Source of the DNA: Leucobacter sp.
GTDB taxonomy: Bacteria; Actinomycetota; Actinomycetes; Actinomycetales; Microbacteriaceae
NCBI GenBank assembly: GCA_031178565.1
Contig: JAPSIU010000051.1
Span: 1-12,956, forward strand
DNA length: 12,956 bases
Direction of reading: 5' to 3'
This document shows positions 1 to 5,615 of the stretch, piece after piece (position 1 is the stretch's first letter; every line of letters starts with the position of its first letter). The position numbers and the translations under genes were made by a program. The notes below the pieces were generated by a model that saw only the letters and a list, made by a program, of their open reading frames with translations, was not told the origin of the DNA and did not search any database.

Positions 1-1300
1 GCACCGTGCCCGAGCCCTGGTTCCCGGACGACCCGCCGCGGATCGCGCCCGCGCCGCCGCCGGCGCTGCCCGTGATCGTCGACATGACCCAGTTGAACTC
101 GCCGCCCGTCATCGTGCTCGCGACCCAGTCGGCGCCCACGCTTCCGCCGGTCTCGAGCACGATGCCGGCGCCGCCGCGGAGCAGGTTGCTCCTCCCGGGG
201 ATGCGGTTCGTACCGACGCCGATCATGCCGCCGAGGCCGCCGCCGAGCCCCGAGCCGATCGCGCTCGAACCGACGTCGTTCCAGGAGAAATTCCCGAACA
301 TGCCCGACGACACGGCCGTCGCGACGGTTCCGGAGATGGTGCTCTCGATCGCCTCGATCGCTCCGCGGCGAAGGAGCGCCATGAGGCGCTTCTGGGTCTG
401 CACCAGCATCTTGAGGCGCTCGAGCACCGCCTTGAACTTCGGTATCCACCGGGCGATCGTCGCTGCGACCTTGCCGATGCCCGCGAGCGCTCCGGCGCCG
501 GCGGTCAGGATCGACAGCAGGATGCTCAGCCCGATGTCGATGGCGATCTCCGTGGCCAGCTGGGCGATCAGGGTGCGGAGCTCCTCGCGGATCGTCTCAA
601 CGTTCGTCGCGTAGGCCTCGCAGCCGTCGTGCTGGCTCATCGCGCCGTCGGCGACCTGCTCGAGCATCTCGACGAGCCTCGCCTGGGCGGTGAGCATCGG
701 ATCGCACTGCGGGAAGGTGAACGCCGAGGTCGCGGGGAGCGCCGATGCCACCTGAGCGGCCGCCTCGGTGAACTGAGTCGAGCAGGTCCTCCAGGCGGAT
801 GCCGCGCTCCGCACCTTGTCGGTGTCGGCCGTGGGGATGACGATGCCGGCCTGCTCCTTGAGGAAGTCCTCGATGAACTCGGCGATCTCGCCCAGCGGGG
901 AGCCGCGGTGCTCGTCGCCGAGGGCGGAGCCCACGGACGGGGCGGTGAAGGTCTCGCCCGCGGAGAGCGCCGCGAGGAACTCGTTGTCGGTGCTGAGCGC
1001 GCCGGCGAGTTCCATCTCGCGGTAGGCGGCGGCGGTCGCGGTGAGCATGGTCTCGAATCCGGCGACCGCGTTCGCGAGGTTCGCCCCCTGCAGCAGCACC
1101 GATGCCGCATTGGCGTCGTACCCGCCCTCCTCGGGGGCGCCGTTCGCGAAGTCCTCGGCGAGCGGATCGATGCCCGCCATCCCGGTGCAGCCGTTCAGCG
1201 ACGAGGCGAGCGAGGTCGTGGCGCTCTGGATCAACGAGGCCGGAGCACCGAGGCTCTGCGCCTCGGAGACCACGACGGAAGCATTCAACCGAACCTGCAT
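1..1300 (-). CDS. T7SS-exported polymorphic-toxin-like protein, N-terminal part (3' end beyond window)
   Basis: The frame is open from ATG at 1300 to the window edge (433 codons, no stop). It lies 21 nt after the stop of the third WXG100 gene, and an in-frame TAG upstream fixes this ATG as the first possible ATG start. The only ribosome-site candidate, AGGA, is distant, so translation may depend on the upstream gene. Residues 1-100 are Ala-rich and helical and carry the string GMAGIDPLAEDFANG (about 40-54), followed by YDANAA and a late AAYREME. This resembles the WXG100-like N-terminal domain of large actinobacterial T7SS toxins such as the CpnT type. A second helical block spans about 160-250. 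A hydrophobic stretch at about 252-278 could enter a membrane, and Gly-rich segments follow (346-363, 410-431). Inference: an exported carrier whose variable C-terminal effector domain lies left of base 1. No toxin activity can be assigned from what is visible. Confidence 0.72.
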   Translation of the reverse strand, partial: MQVRLNASVVVSEAQSLGAPASLIQSATTSLASSLNGCTGMAGIDPLAEDFANGAPEEGGYDANAASVLLQGANLANAVAGFETMLTATAAAYREMELAGALSTDNEFLAALSAGETFTAPSVGSALGDEHRGSPLGEIAEFIEDFLKEQAGIVIPTADTDKVRSAASAWRTCSTQFTEAAAQVASALPATSAFTFPQCDPMLTAQARLVEMLEQVADGAMSQHDGCEAYATNVETIREELRTLIAQLATEIAIDIGLSILLSILTAGAGALAGIGKVAATIARWIPKFKAVLERLKMLVQTQKRLMALLRRGAIEAIESTISGTVATAVSSGMFGNFSWNDVGSSAIGSGLGGGLGGMIGVGTNRIPGRSNLLRGGAGIVLETGGSVGADWVASTMTGGEFNWVMSTITGSAGGGAGAIRGGSSGNQGSGTV

Positions 1301-1321
1301 GAGCGTGTCTACAATCCTGTT

Positions 1322-1633
1322 CTAAGCGCCGAGCGAGGCGTTGAAGCCGGTCCACTGGGAGTCGAGCTCGGTCGTGCCGGTCTCGTACGCGTTCAGCACG
1401 ACGGTGGTGTGCGCCTGGAGCTGCGCCGTGGCCTCTGTGAGGGCCGCTGCTGAGAGCGCCCAGGTCTCGAAGGCCATCAGGAAGCGCGCTGAGGCGGGTC
1501 CCTGCCACTCGGCGGGCAGCATGTGCGCGAACGCGGACGCGCCCGAGTGCAGCGCCGAGGAATAGCCGATCATGGAGTTCAGCGCCTCGGTGGCGGCTCG
1601 GAGCGTCTCGATGTCGACAGCCTGTTCAGCCAT
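1322..1633 (-). CDS. WXG100 family protein (ESAT-6-like), third of the cluster
   Basis: This 103-residue protein has the WXG100 size and helix-turn-helix pattern, with the turn motif W43-Q44-G45. Its ATG shares one base with the TGA of the preceding WXG100 gene (TGATG), and a strong GGAGG lies 8 nt upstream, so the pair is probably made together and may form a heterodimer. In the two other WXG100 proteins here, a Tyr 40 residues after the Trp begins a YxxxE export motif. Here Y83 is followed at +4 by Thr (YETGT), with the acidic residue only at +6, so the canonical YxxxD/E signal is absent. This fits the partner of a dimer in which only one subunit carries the signal. The toxin-like gene follows 21 nt downstream, so a role as partner or chaperone for that protein is also possible. 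Family assignment is firm; pairing is inferred. Confidence 0.88.
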   Translation of the reverse strand: MAEQAVDIETLRAATEALNSMIGYSSALHSGASAFAHMLPAEWQGPASARFLMAFETWALSAAALTEATAQLQAHTTVVLNAYETGTTELDSQWTGFNASLGA

Positions 1634-2172
1634 CAGAAGGCCCTCCCTCGGGGTGTCGGGTCGGAGTCCGCGCCGGCGCCGCTCGCGTCGGGAAGGGCCG
1701 ACGCGCCGGTGGAGACGACCTTCTGCTGGTCGCGCCCGGTGCGTGCCGTGACTCCGGCGGGAACCATACCGCCCTGTTCGACCGACGGGCGCTGCCGGGC
1801 ATTCGCGCGGTCGAGACCGGCGTAGACCGATTCGCGCACCTCCTCGGAGAACGTCACGACGGGGGTCTCCGCCTGCCGCTGCTGCACCGAGCGGTGCTGC
1901 AGGCCGGCCTCGGTCGCGGTGTAGGCGACCTCGGCACCGACGAGCTGAGCCGAGAGCGAGGTCAGCGACGCGCGGACCGCGATGGTCGTCGCCTTCCACT
2001 GCTGCCAGGACGCGTCGAACGCCTCCTGGTCCTGTCCCTCCCAGCTCACGCCGGACACGGATTCCACCTGAGCGCTCACCGCAGCCACGTGGCTGTCGAA
2101 GACCGCGAGCACCGTGTTCAGCTGGGCGGACACTTCGCCCAGACTGCTCGCTCGAACTCGGAAAGTCGTCAC
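1633..2172 (-). CDS. WXG100 family protein with long C-terminal tail
   Basis: The GTG start at 2172 has GAGGGG about 7 nt upstream. An ATG seven bases further up (2179) is in another frame and is rejected. The product has 179 residues, against about 100 for the family. Residues 1-91 form a normal WXG100 hairpin with W44-E45-G46 and the export motif Y84-T-A-T-E88. Residues 92-179 are an added polar tail rich in Gln, Arg, Ser, Gly and Asp, probably disordered at the end. The tail contains a second YxxxD-type motif (Y117-A-G-L-D121) inside a short predicted helix. The last base of its stop is the first base of the next WXG100 gene, so the two are translationally coupled. It aligns by eye with the WXG100 protein at 2259-2552: Trp, Tyr and Glu fall at identical positions 44, 84 and 88. 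Likely an exported T7SS substrate; the role of the tail is unknown. Confidence 0.88.
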   Translation of the reverse strand: MTTFRVRASSLGEVSAQLNTVLAVFDSHVAAVSAQVESVSGVSWEGQDQEAFDASWQQWKATTIAVRASLTSLSAQLVGAEVAYTATEAGLQHRSVQQRQAETPVVTFSEEVRESVYAGLDRANARQRPSVEQGGMVPAGVTARTGRDQQKVVSTGASALPDASGAGADSDPTPRGRAF

Positions 2173-2221
2173 AGTTCATCCCCTCGCATGCGCCATGGCA
2201 CCGATCACGCCGGCCGATCGA

Positions 2222-2240
2222 GCCGTCGAGAACCGACGGC
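2222..2240 (-). promoter_or_regulatory. Hairpin between first and second WXG100 genes
   Basis: A perfect 7-bp stem (GCCGTCG/CGACGGC) with a 5-nt loop starts 18 nt after the stop of the WXG100 gene at 2259-2552. No T-tract follows, so it is not a classical terminator. It could partially terminate transcription or stabilise the upstream message, giving more of the first WXG100 protein than of the downstream genes. The rest of the 86-nt gap holds only the ribosome site of the next gene. Confidence 0.4.
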
Positions 2241-2258
2241 GATCAACGCAGATACGGA

Positions 2259-2552
2259 CTACGCCTGGAAGGTCGAAGCGATCTGGTTCTCGGAATCCTC
2301 GTAGGTGAGGGAGGCCTGGTTCAGCAGCTCGCTGATGCCCTGCAGCGACTCCTTGAGCTGGATGCTCGCCTGATCCCACTGGCCGTAGAGCTCGTTGAAC
2401 GACTGCGAAGCGGATCCCGCCCAGTCTCCGCTCACCAGTCCTTCGACGAGCGACTTCAGGTTCGACAGCTGCGACTCGATCGACTGCGATCCGCTCGAGA
2501 GCTGTCCTGCGACGCCGGCAAGTGATTCGGATGTGACGCGGATTTCGGCCAA
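2259..2552 (-). CDS. WXG100 family protein (ESAT-6/EsxA-like), first of the cluster
   Basis: The product has 97 residues, the standard WXG100 length. It has two amphipathic helices separated by G42-D43-W44-A45-G46, and a C-terminal export motif Y84-E-D-S-E88 of the YxxxD/E type. The start codon is TTG at 2552: an ideal GGAGG lies exactly 7 nt upstream and no better start is available. It is Ser/Gln-rich and lacks the tail of its neighbour, with which it shares the Trp, Tyr and Glu positions. Members of this family are secreted as helical-hairpin homo- or heterodimers by the EccC/EssC motor, encoded here on the opposite arm. It is preceded by an AT-rich gap that may hold its own promoter and followed by a hairpin, so it could be the most strongly expressed gene of the arm. 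Confidence 0.92.
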   Translation of the reverse strand: MAEIRVTSESLAGVAGQLSSGSQSIESQLSNLKSLVEGLVSGDWAGSASQSFNELYGQWDQASIQLKESLQGISELLNQASLTYEDSENQIASTFQA

Positions 2553-2559
2553 GGATGTA

Positions 2560-2564
2560 CCTCC
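2560..2564 (-). promoter_or_regulatory. Shine-Dalgarno site that fixes a TTG start
   Basis: GGAGG on the minus strand lies 7 nt before the TTG at 2552. It is the evidence for using this rare start codon for the first WXG100 gene, because no ATG or GTG in frame sits at a usable distance. Confidence 0.75.
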
Positions 2565-2615
2565 GGTTCAGTGCCCCTGCGGCGGGCGATTAGCAAATAA
2601 CCTTCAAAAGCATAC

Positions 2616-2628
2616 CCCCTCGGAGGGG
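2616..2628 (-). terminator. Short terminator-like hairpin downstream of the CxxC gene
   Basis: CCCCT/AGGGG forms a 5-bp stem with a 3-nt loop, 16 nt after the stop at 2645. On the minus strand it is followed by GTATGCTTTTG, a weak T-run. It may separate the CxxC gene from the WXG100 genes. The stem is short, so confidence is modest. Confidence 0.35.
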
Positions 2629-2644
2629 AAACGTTCTGGTTTCG

Positions 2645-2980
2645 TTACCAACCCGCGCAGTCGGCGCAGCCCAGGTTCAAGCGGTCGAGTCCCGACTCGG
2701 GTCCGCGCAGCGCGGCGAACGCGGCGTCGCCGTCCTGCGCGTCGAGGGCCTCCGCGACGAGTTTCAGGCCGTGCTGAGCGAGTTCGGTCCACGCGGCGTA
2801 GTCGGGATTGTCGATGCCCTCGGCTCCGCGGGCGGCAACGGCCTGCAGGCGGGCAAGCGGGGCCTTCGCATCGAGGAGTCGCTCCGTCCGCTGCCCGGAT
2901 CCCTCGATGATGGCGGGGATGAGCTCTATCATCGCGCCGCGGATCTCCTCGCATCGCTCCTGGCGAATCTGATCGGTCAT
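2645..2980 (-). CDS. Small helical hypothetical protein ending in CxxC
   Basis: The product has 111 residues. The ATG at 2980 was chosen because AGAGGA lies 6 nt upstream; longer readings of the frame run into the lipoprotein gene. The protein appears to be all helical: an acidic/basic N-terminus, a segment EEIRGAMIELIPAIIEG, then two or three further amphipathic helices, with no signal peptide or membrane segment. It ends in L-N-L-G-C105-A-D-C108-A-G-W. Another Cys is at position 10. The CxxC at the extreme C-terminus suggests a metal- or redox-sensitive site. The motif recalls the CxxCH of cytochromes c' and c556, but the His and the export signal are missing, so that function is not proposed. 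Its position between the lipoprotein and the WXG100 genes suggests a T7SS accessory role, possibly a cytosolic chaperone or regulator. No family is recognised. Confidence 0.75.
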   Translation of the reverse strand: MTDQIRQERCEEIRGAMIELIPAIIEGSGQRTERLLDAKAPLARLQAVAARGAEGIDNPDYAAWTELAQHGLKLVAEALDAQDGDAAFAALRGPESGLDRLNLGCADCAGW

Positions 2981-3013
2981 TCTCGGTCCTCTCGTCCGTC
3001 GAATCGTTCTGGC

Positions 3014-3037
3014 CGCTCGCGGTCGTTCCCGCGAGCG
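3014..3037 (-). terminator. Strong hairpin after the lipoprotein gene
   Basis: A perfect 9-bp GC-rich stem (CGCTCGCGG/CCGCGAGCG) with a 6-nt loop begins 10 nt after the lipoprotein stop at 3048. No U-tract follows. Actinobacterial terminators often lack one, so it probably ends or attenuates the first two-gene transcript of the minus arm before the CxxC gene. Confidence 0.5.
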
Positions 3038-3047
3038 ATGTTCCGCT

Positions 3048-3839
3048 CTACTGGCAGTCGGGTGCGTCGGGCGGCGGCTCGACGGCCTCGACCGCCTCCC
3101 AGTCGAAGCTCGCTCGCACGGTTCCCGAGTCGTCGGCGATGACCAGGGAGCGGGGGAGCGGCGCACCCGCGGCGTTCACGGTCAGCTCGCCGATCGGGGC
3201 GCCACCGGCGCCGATCACGATCGTCGCCTCGCCGGATCCCGTCGCCTCGCCGGATCCCGCGGCCTCGCCGGCCGGCCCCGCTGCGGGCGGAAGCGCCCCC
3301 ATCTCGAGCTCCGAGAGCGTTGCCCTGATGAGTTGCACGGGGTCCAGCAGCGGAGAGAACTCCGCGAGCGCGGGGCTCCTCGGCGGAAGGCAGCTCCAGC
3401 TGCCGGCCGCAGCGAGGCCGGTGCGGTTCTCGAACTCGGCGTTCCCGCGCACCCACATGGTCCCGTCGATCCTCACCGCCGTGAACTGGATCGCCCCCGC
3501 CGTCACGGACGCACGATACTCGTGCCCGGTCCCGGACCGGACGACCTCCATCGTGTCCCCGGGCGTCGGCTGCTCCGGCGCACCGACGATCTCCTGCATG
3601 TTCAGTCGCACGCTTCCGGGTGCCTCAGCAGCTGCTCGGAGAACGACGCTCGCCGACCTCGACCCCTCGAGCAGCCAGACGCCGTTCCCCGTGTCGCCGA
3701 GCTCGGCCGCCGCCGCCATGTCCACGTTCTCGGGCACCGGGATCGCCGGCGCCTCCTCCGAAGCGGGGGAGCACGCGGTCAGACCGGAAGCCAGGGCGAG
3801 CACGCCGGCGCCGGCCGCGAGGCGGCGTCGCAGACTCAC
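3048..3839 (-). CDS. Secreted lipoprotein, possibly LppX/LprAFG-like fold
   Basis: The GTG at 3839 overlaps the TGA of the upstream membrane-protein gene (GTGA), so the two are coupled. The 263-residue product starts with a classic lipoprotein signal: Arg residues at 4-6, a hydrophobic core, and the lipobox L20-T21-A22-C23. The mature protein should be diacylglyceryl-anchored on the outer face of the membrane. The central region (about 75-130) has alternating strands such as EYRASVTAGAIQFTAVRID and TMWVRGNAEF. This recalls the LolA-like half-barrel of LppX/LprAFG lipoproteins, which bind lipids in mycobacteria; that assignment is by pattern only. A Gly/Ala/Ser/Glu-rich linker (about 190-207) contains tandem GSGEAT units, followed by a short C-terminal beta-rich domain. 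Two later Cys residues (one in the WSCLPP segment, one next to last) could pair. Probably a surface accessory of the T7SS. Confidence 0.8.
   Translation of the reverse strand: MSLRRRLAAGAGVLALASGLTACSPASEEAPAIPVPENVDMAAAAELGDTGNGVWLLEGSRSASVVLRAAAEAPGSVRLNMQEIVGAPEQPTPGDTMEVVRSGTGHEYRASVTAGAIQFTAVRIDGTMWVRGNAEFENRTGLAAAGSWSCLPPRSPALAEFSPLLDPVQLIRATLSELEMGALPPAAGPAGEAAGSGEATGSGEATIVIGAGGAPIGELTVNAAGAPLPRSLVIADDSGTVRASFDWEAVEAVEPPPDAPDCQ
3223..3258 (-). repeat. In-frame 18-bp tandem repeat in the lipoprotein linker
   Basis: Two identical 18-bp units (plus strand GTCGCCTCGCCGGATCCC) lie back to back, and a third, degenerate unit follows at 3259-3276. Each encodes Gly-Ser-Gly-Glu-Ala-Thr on the minus strand. 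The unit is a multiple of three, so copy-number changes would lengthen or shorten the linker without a frameshift. Confidence 0.85.
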
Positions 3840-4381
3840 CCGCCCGTCGCTTCCGCGACGCAGACGCTCGCGGCGCCCTGCTCGGCGAGGGCGTCGGCGG
3901 TGAGGGAGACCGGGGTCTCCGCCTCGGCCTCGACGGACGGCCGGATCACGAAGCAGGTGGAGTCGTCGTAGAAGCCGAGCCCTGCCGGCACCCAGGCCTC
4001 CGCACCCCCGCGGATCAGCTGCGAGAGGTCCAGCGTCTCGCCGCCCGTGACCGCGTACAGATCCACGTCGGACGCACCGGTCCACGTCAGGTGGAGGTTG
4101 CCGCCGCCGGCTTCGATCTCGGCCGACTCCACGGGCGGCGCCTGCCCGCCGACGATGTTGACGATCAGAAGCACTGCCGTGGCGATGATCGCGAGAGTGG
4201 TGAGCGCCATCGACACCACGAACGCCGGGTGGCGCCACAGCGAACGAGGCTTCTGCTCGACCTCGGCGAGCTCGGGAAGCACCCCCGTGCTCTCCGACGC
4301 GAGCGGTCGCAGGCGGGGACCGGCGGGAACCCGCCGATCAGCCTCGACGGGTTCCTCCACCGGTGGTCGAGCTCTCGGCAC
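3836..4381 (-). CDS. Single-pass membrane protein with small Fn3-like extracytoplasmic domain
   Basis: The chosen start is GTG at 4381, directly behind AGGAGG (4-nt spacing). The frame is open further upstream, but that would overlap the divergent gene at 4479 and lacks a ribosome site. The product has 181 residues. Residues 1-52 are a Pro/Arg/Glu-rich cytoplasmic part, 53-77 are one hydrophobic helix, and 78-181 lie outside. The outer domain opens with NLHLTWTGASDVDLYAV, typical of a fibronectin-III/Ig-like strand pair, and has two Cys residues (143 and 174) that could form a disulfide. It is the first gene of the minus arm and overlaps the lipoprotein gene by 4 nt, so the two products probably act together at the membrane. 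It is not recognisable as EccB, EccE or EssB. A structural or sensing role in the T7SS is inferred from position only. Confidence 0.75.
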   Translation of the reverse strand: MPRARPPVEEPVEADRRVPAGPRLRPLASESTGVLPELAEVEQKPRSLWRHPAFVVSMALTTLAIIATAVLLIVNIVGGQAPPVESAEIEAGGGNLHLTWTGASDVDLYAVTGGETLDLSQLIRGGAEAWVPAGLGFYDDSTCFVIRPSVEAEAETPVSLTADALAEQGAASVCVAEATGG

Positions 4382-4478
4382 CGAACCTCCTACGCTCAAC
4401 GCGATCACATACCGACTACGATCAGTCCGACTACGATCAGTGTATTGCGTCGGCTGAGGTGTACGGACTGGGGTGTGA
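4382..4478. promoter_or_regulatory. Divergent promoter region of the two T7SS arms
   Basis: This 97-nt gap separates the two opposed operons and should hold both promoters. It is more AT-rich than the genes. It contains a perfect 15-bp tandem repeat (4412-4441), and CGATCA occurs three times (4402-4407, 4419-4424, 4434-4439). TTGCGT (4445-4450) could be a plus-strand -35 box and TATGTG (minus strand, 4411-4406) a minus-strand -10 box, but neither has a well-spaced partner. Ribosome sites: GGGG 5 nt before the ATG at 4479, and AGGAGG before the GTG at 4381. Confidence 0.6.
4412..4441. repeat. Perfect 15-bp tandem repeat, candidate operator
   Basis: CCGACTACGATCAGT occurs twice without a gap (4412-4426 and 4427-4441). 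The core CGATCA recurs once more at 4402-4407, with a 17-nt rather than 15-nt offset. A repeat of about one and a half helical turns in a shared promoter is typical of binding sites for a regulator controlling both arms; the regulator is unknown. Confidence 0.6.
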
Positions 4479-5615
4479 ATGACAAGGCGTTGCCGCTCTG
4501 CGCGGATGCTTCCGCTGATCGGCGCACTCGCCGCGCTCCTCACGGTCGCGAGCGGCTCGGCGGCCGTCGCGGTTCAGCAGTCCGCGCAGCAGTCCGCAAC
4601 GGATCAGCAGTCCGCAGCGGAGCAGCAGCCCGCAGCCCCCGGCGTGGTGAGCATCCCCTACGAGGGCGAGGTGGAGGTCGCCGCCGCGAGCGGCTACGTC
4701 ATCACCGACTGCGCGCCGCTGTTCGCGACTGGCCTCGTCACGGCGTGCGCGCCGAACGGGTTCACGGCGTCGGCACCCGCCTTCGACCCCGAAGCCGCAC
4801 CCGTGCGAGTGGAGGTCGGGCTCGCGAACGCCTCGACGGTCCTCGCCGTCGACTACGTCCTCCAGCTCGAGCCGCCGCCGGCTCCTGATCTTCCCGACAC
4901 CGAACTGATGCTCGGACTCGGCGACGGGGATCGGAGCCTCATCCCGCTGTCGATGCTGGGTCTCGAGTGCGAGCTCTGCACTCCGGGGACGGCGCGCATC
5001 GAGATCGTGAAAGCGCCTCCGTCGAGCCGGATCCGCGCGTCGGTGACCGGCGCTCACCTCGTGCTCACGCCGACGCGCGGCTTCACGGGCAGCGGCGAGA
5101 TCGGCCTTCGGATCGTCGACGACCTCGGTCAGCGCTCGAAGACCGCGATCGTCACCGCGCACGCGGCCCCGTCCGGGTCGATCCCCGCCCTCGCGCTGCA
5201 TCGCCAGCTCGAGATGCCCGGGGAGACGATCGAGATCCCCGCCGCTGACACAGTGCCGGCGATCGACGCGGCCGGATCCGGCGGGGTGAGCGTCGTGAGG
5301 TGCGGGGGTGCGGTCCGGGGTGCCGCCGTCTGCCGCCCGGGCGGTGCGATCGAATACACCCCGGTCGGCGCGGAGAGCGACCAGATCTGGGCGCAGGTGG
5401 CGGATCGGAGCGGCTGGCAGGGTCTCGTGAGCGTGACCTTCCGCGAGCCGGGCGCGGCGCCGCTCGCCGCCCTCGCTCCCGCCCGCGGAGCGGAGGAGGC
5501 CGTGCTGCTGATCCCGACAGCGCTGCCGCCGGACGAAGACGCCGAGGCCGCGGACGAAGCGGCCGCGACCTCCGCGCTCACCGGCATCCTCGACCAGATC
5601 GGAGCCCGCACGTGA
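4479..5615 (+). CDS. Secreted protein with tandem Ig-like/cadherin-like domains
   Basis: The ATG at 4479 has GGGG 5 nt upstream. The 378-residue product has a Sec signal peptide: basic 1-9, hydrophobic 10-25, likely cleavage near A31. Residues 33-53 are a Gln/Ser/Ala-rich linker made of repeated QQSA-like units. Three beta-rich blocks follow (about 55-132, 140-228 and 245-322). The second reads LVLTPTRGFTGSGEIGLRI then DDLGQRS, and the third IEYTPVG then ADRSG, the usual pattern of bacterial Ig/cadherin-like repeats. Each block has a Cys pair (78/90, 164/167, 275/285), suggesting oxidised, extracytoplasmic folding. The acidic, Ala-rich C-terminus has no LPxTG motif and no membrane helix, so the protein is either free or held by partners. 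It is the first gene of the motor operon and overlaps eccC by 4 nt (GTGA). Inference: a surface or periplasm-like-zone component of the T7SS, functionally in the place where other ESX loci have EccB or mycosin. No protease triad is visible. Confidence 0.8.
   Translation: MTRRCRSARMLPLIGALAALLTVASGSAAVAVQQSAQQSATDQQSAAEQQPAAPGVVSIPYEGEVEVAAASGYVITDCAPLFATGLVTACAPNGFTASAPAFDPEAAPVRVEVGLANASTVLAVDYVLQLEPPPAPDLPDTELMLGLGDGDRSLIPLSMLGLECELCTPGTARIEIVKAPPSSRIRASVTGAHLVLTPTRGFTGSGEIGLRIVDDLGQRSKTAIVTAHAAPSGSIPALALHRQLEMPGETIEIPAADTVPAIDAAGSGGVSVVRCGGAVRGAAVCRPGGAIEYTPVGAESDQIWAQVADRSGWQGLVSVTFREPGAAPLAALAPARGAEEAVLLIPTALPPDEDAEAADEAAATSALTGILDQIGART

Larger units (their letters stand above)
2553..2644 (-). 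promoter_or_regulatory. AT-rich intergenic region, probable promoter of the WXG100/toxin arm
   Basis: This 92-nt gap is much richer in A and T (about 2588-2614) than anything else in the arm, as expected for a promoter. A TATGCT string (minus strand, 2613-2608) resembles a -10 box, but no convincing -35 box lies at the right distance, so no start site is assigned. The gap also contains the hairpin listed separately and the TTG start's ribosome site. Confidence 0.4.

Noticed and set aside
1322..2179. A single 285-codon minus-strand frame starting at ATG 2179 and ending at 1322.
   Set aside because: Only its last 103 codons look like protein (the WXG100 gene starting at 1633). The upstream part is the shadow of the neighbouring WXG100 gene in another frame.
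2645..2980. Cytochrome c'/c556-like protein, suggested by a helical bundle with a C-terminal CxxC.
   Set aside because: The heme-ligand His after the second Cys is missing (C-A-G-W) and there is no signal peptide.
4382..4543. Extending the membrane-protein gene upstream to ATG 4543.
   Set aside because: It would run through the tandem repeats and overlap the divergent gene at 4479, and there is no ribosome site. AGGAGG marks the GTG at 4381.
4479..5615. The possibility that the secreted protein is a mycosin (MycP) protease.
   Set aside because: No Asp-His-Ser subtilase motifs and no C-terminal membrane anchor are present; the pattern is Ig-like.
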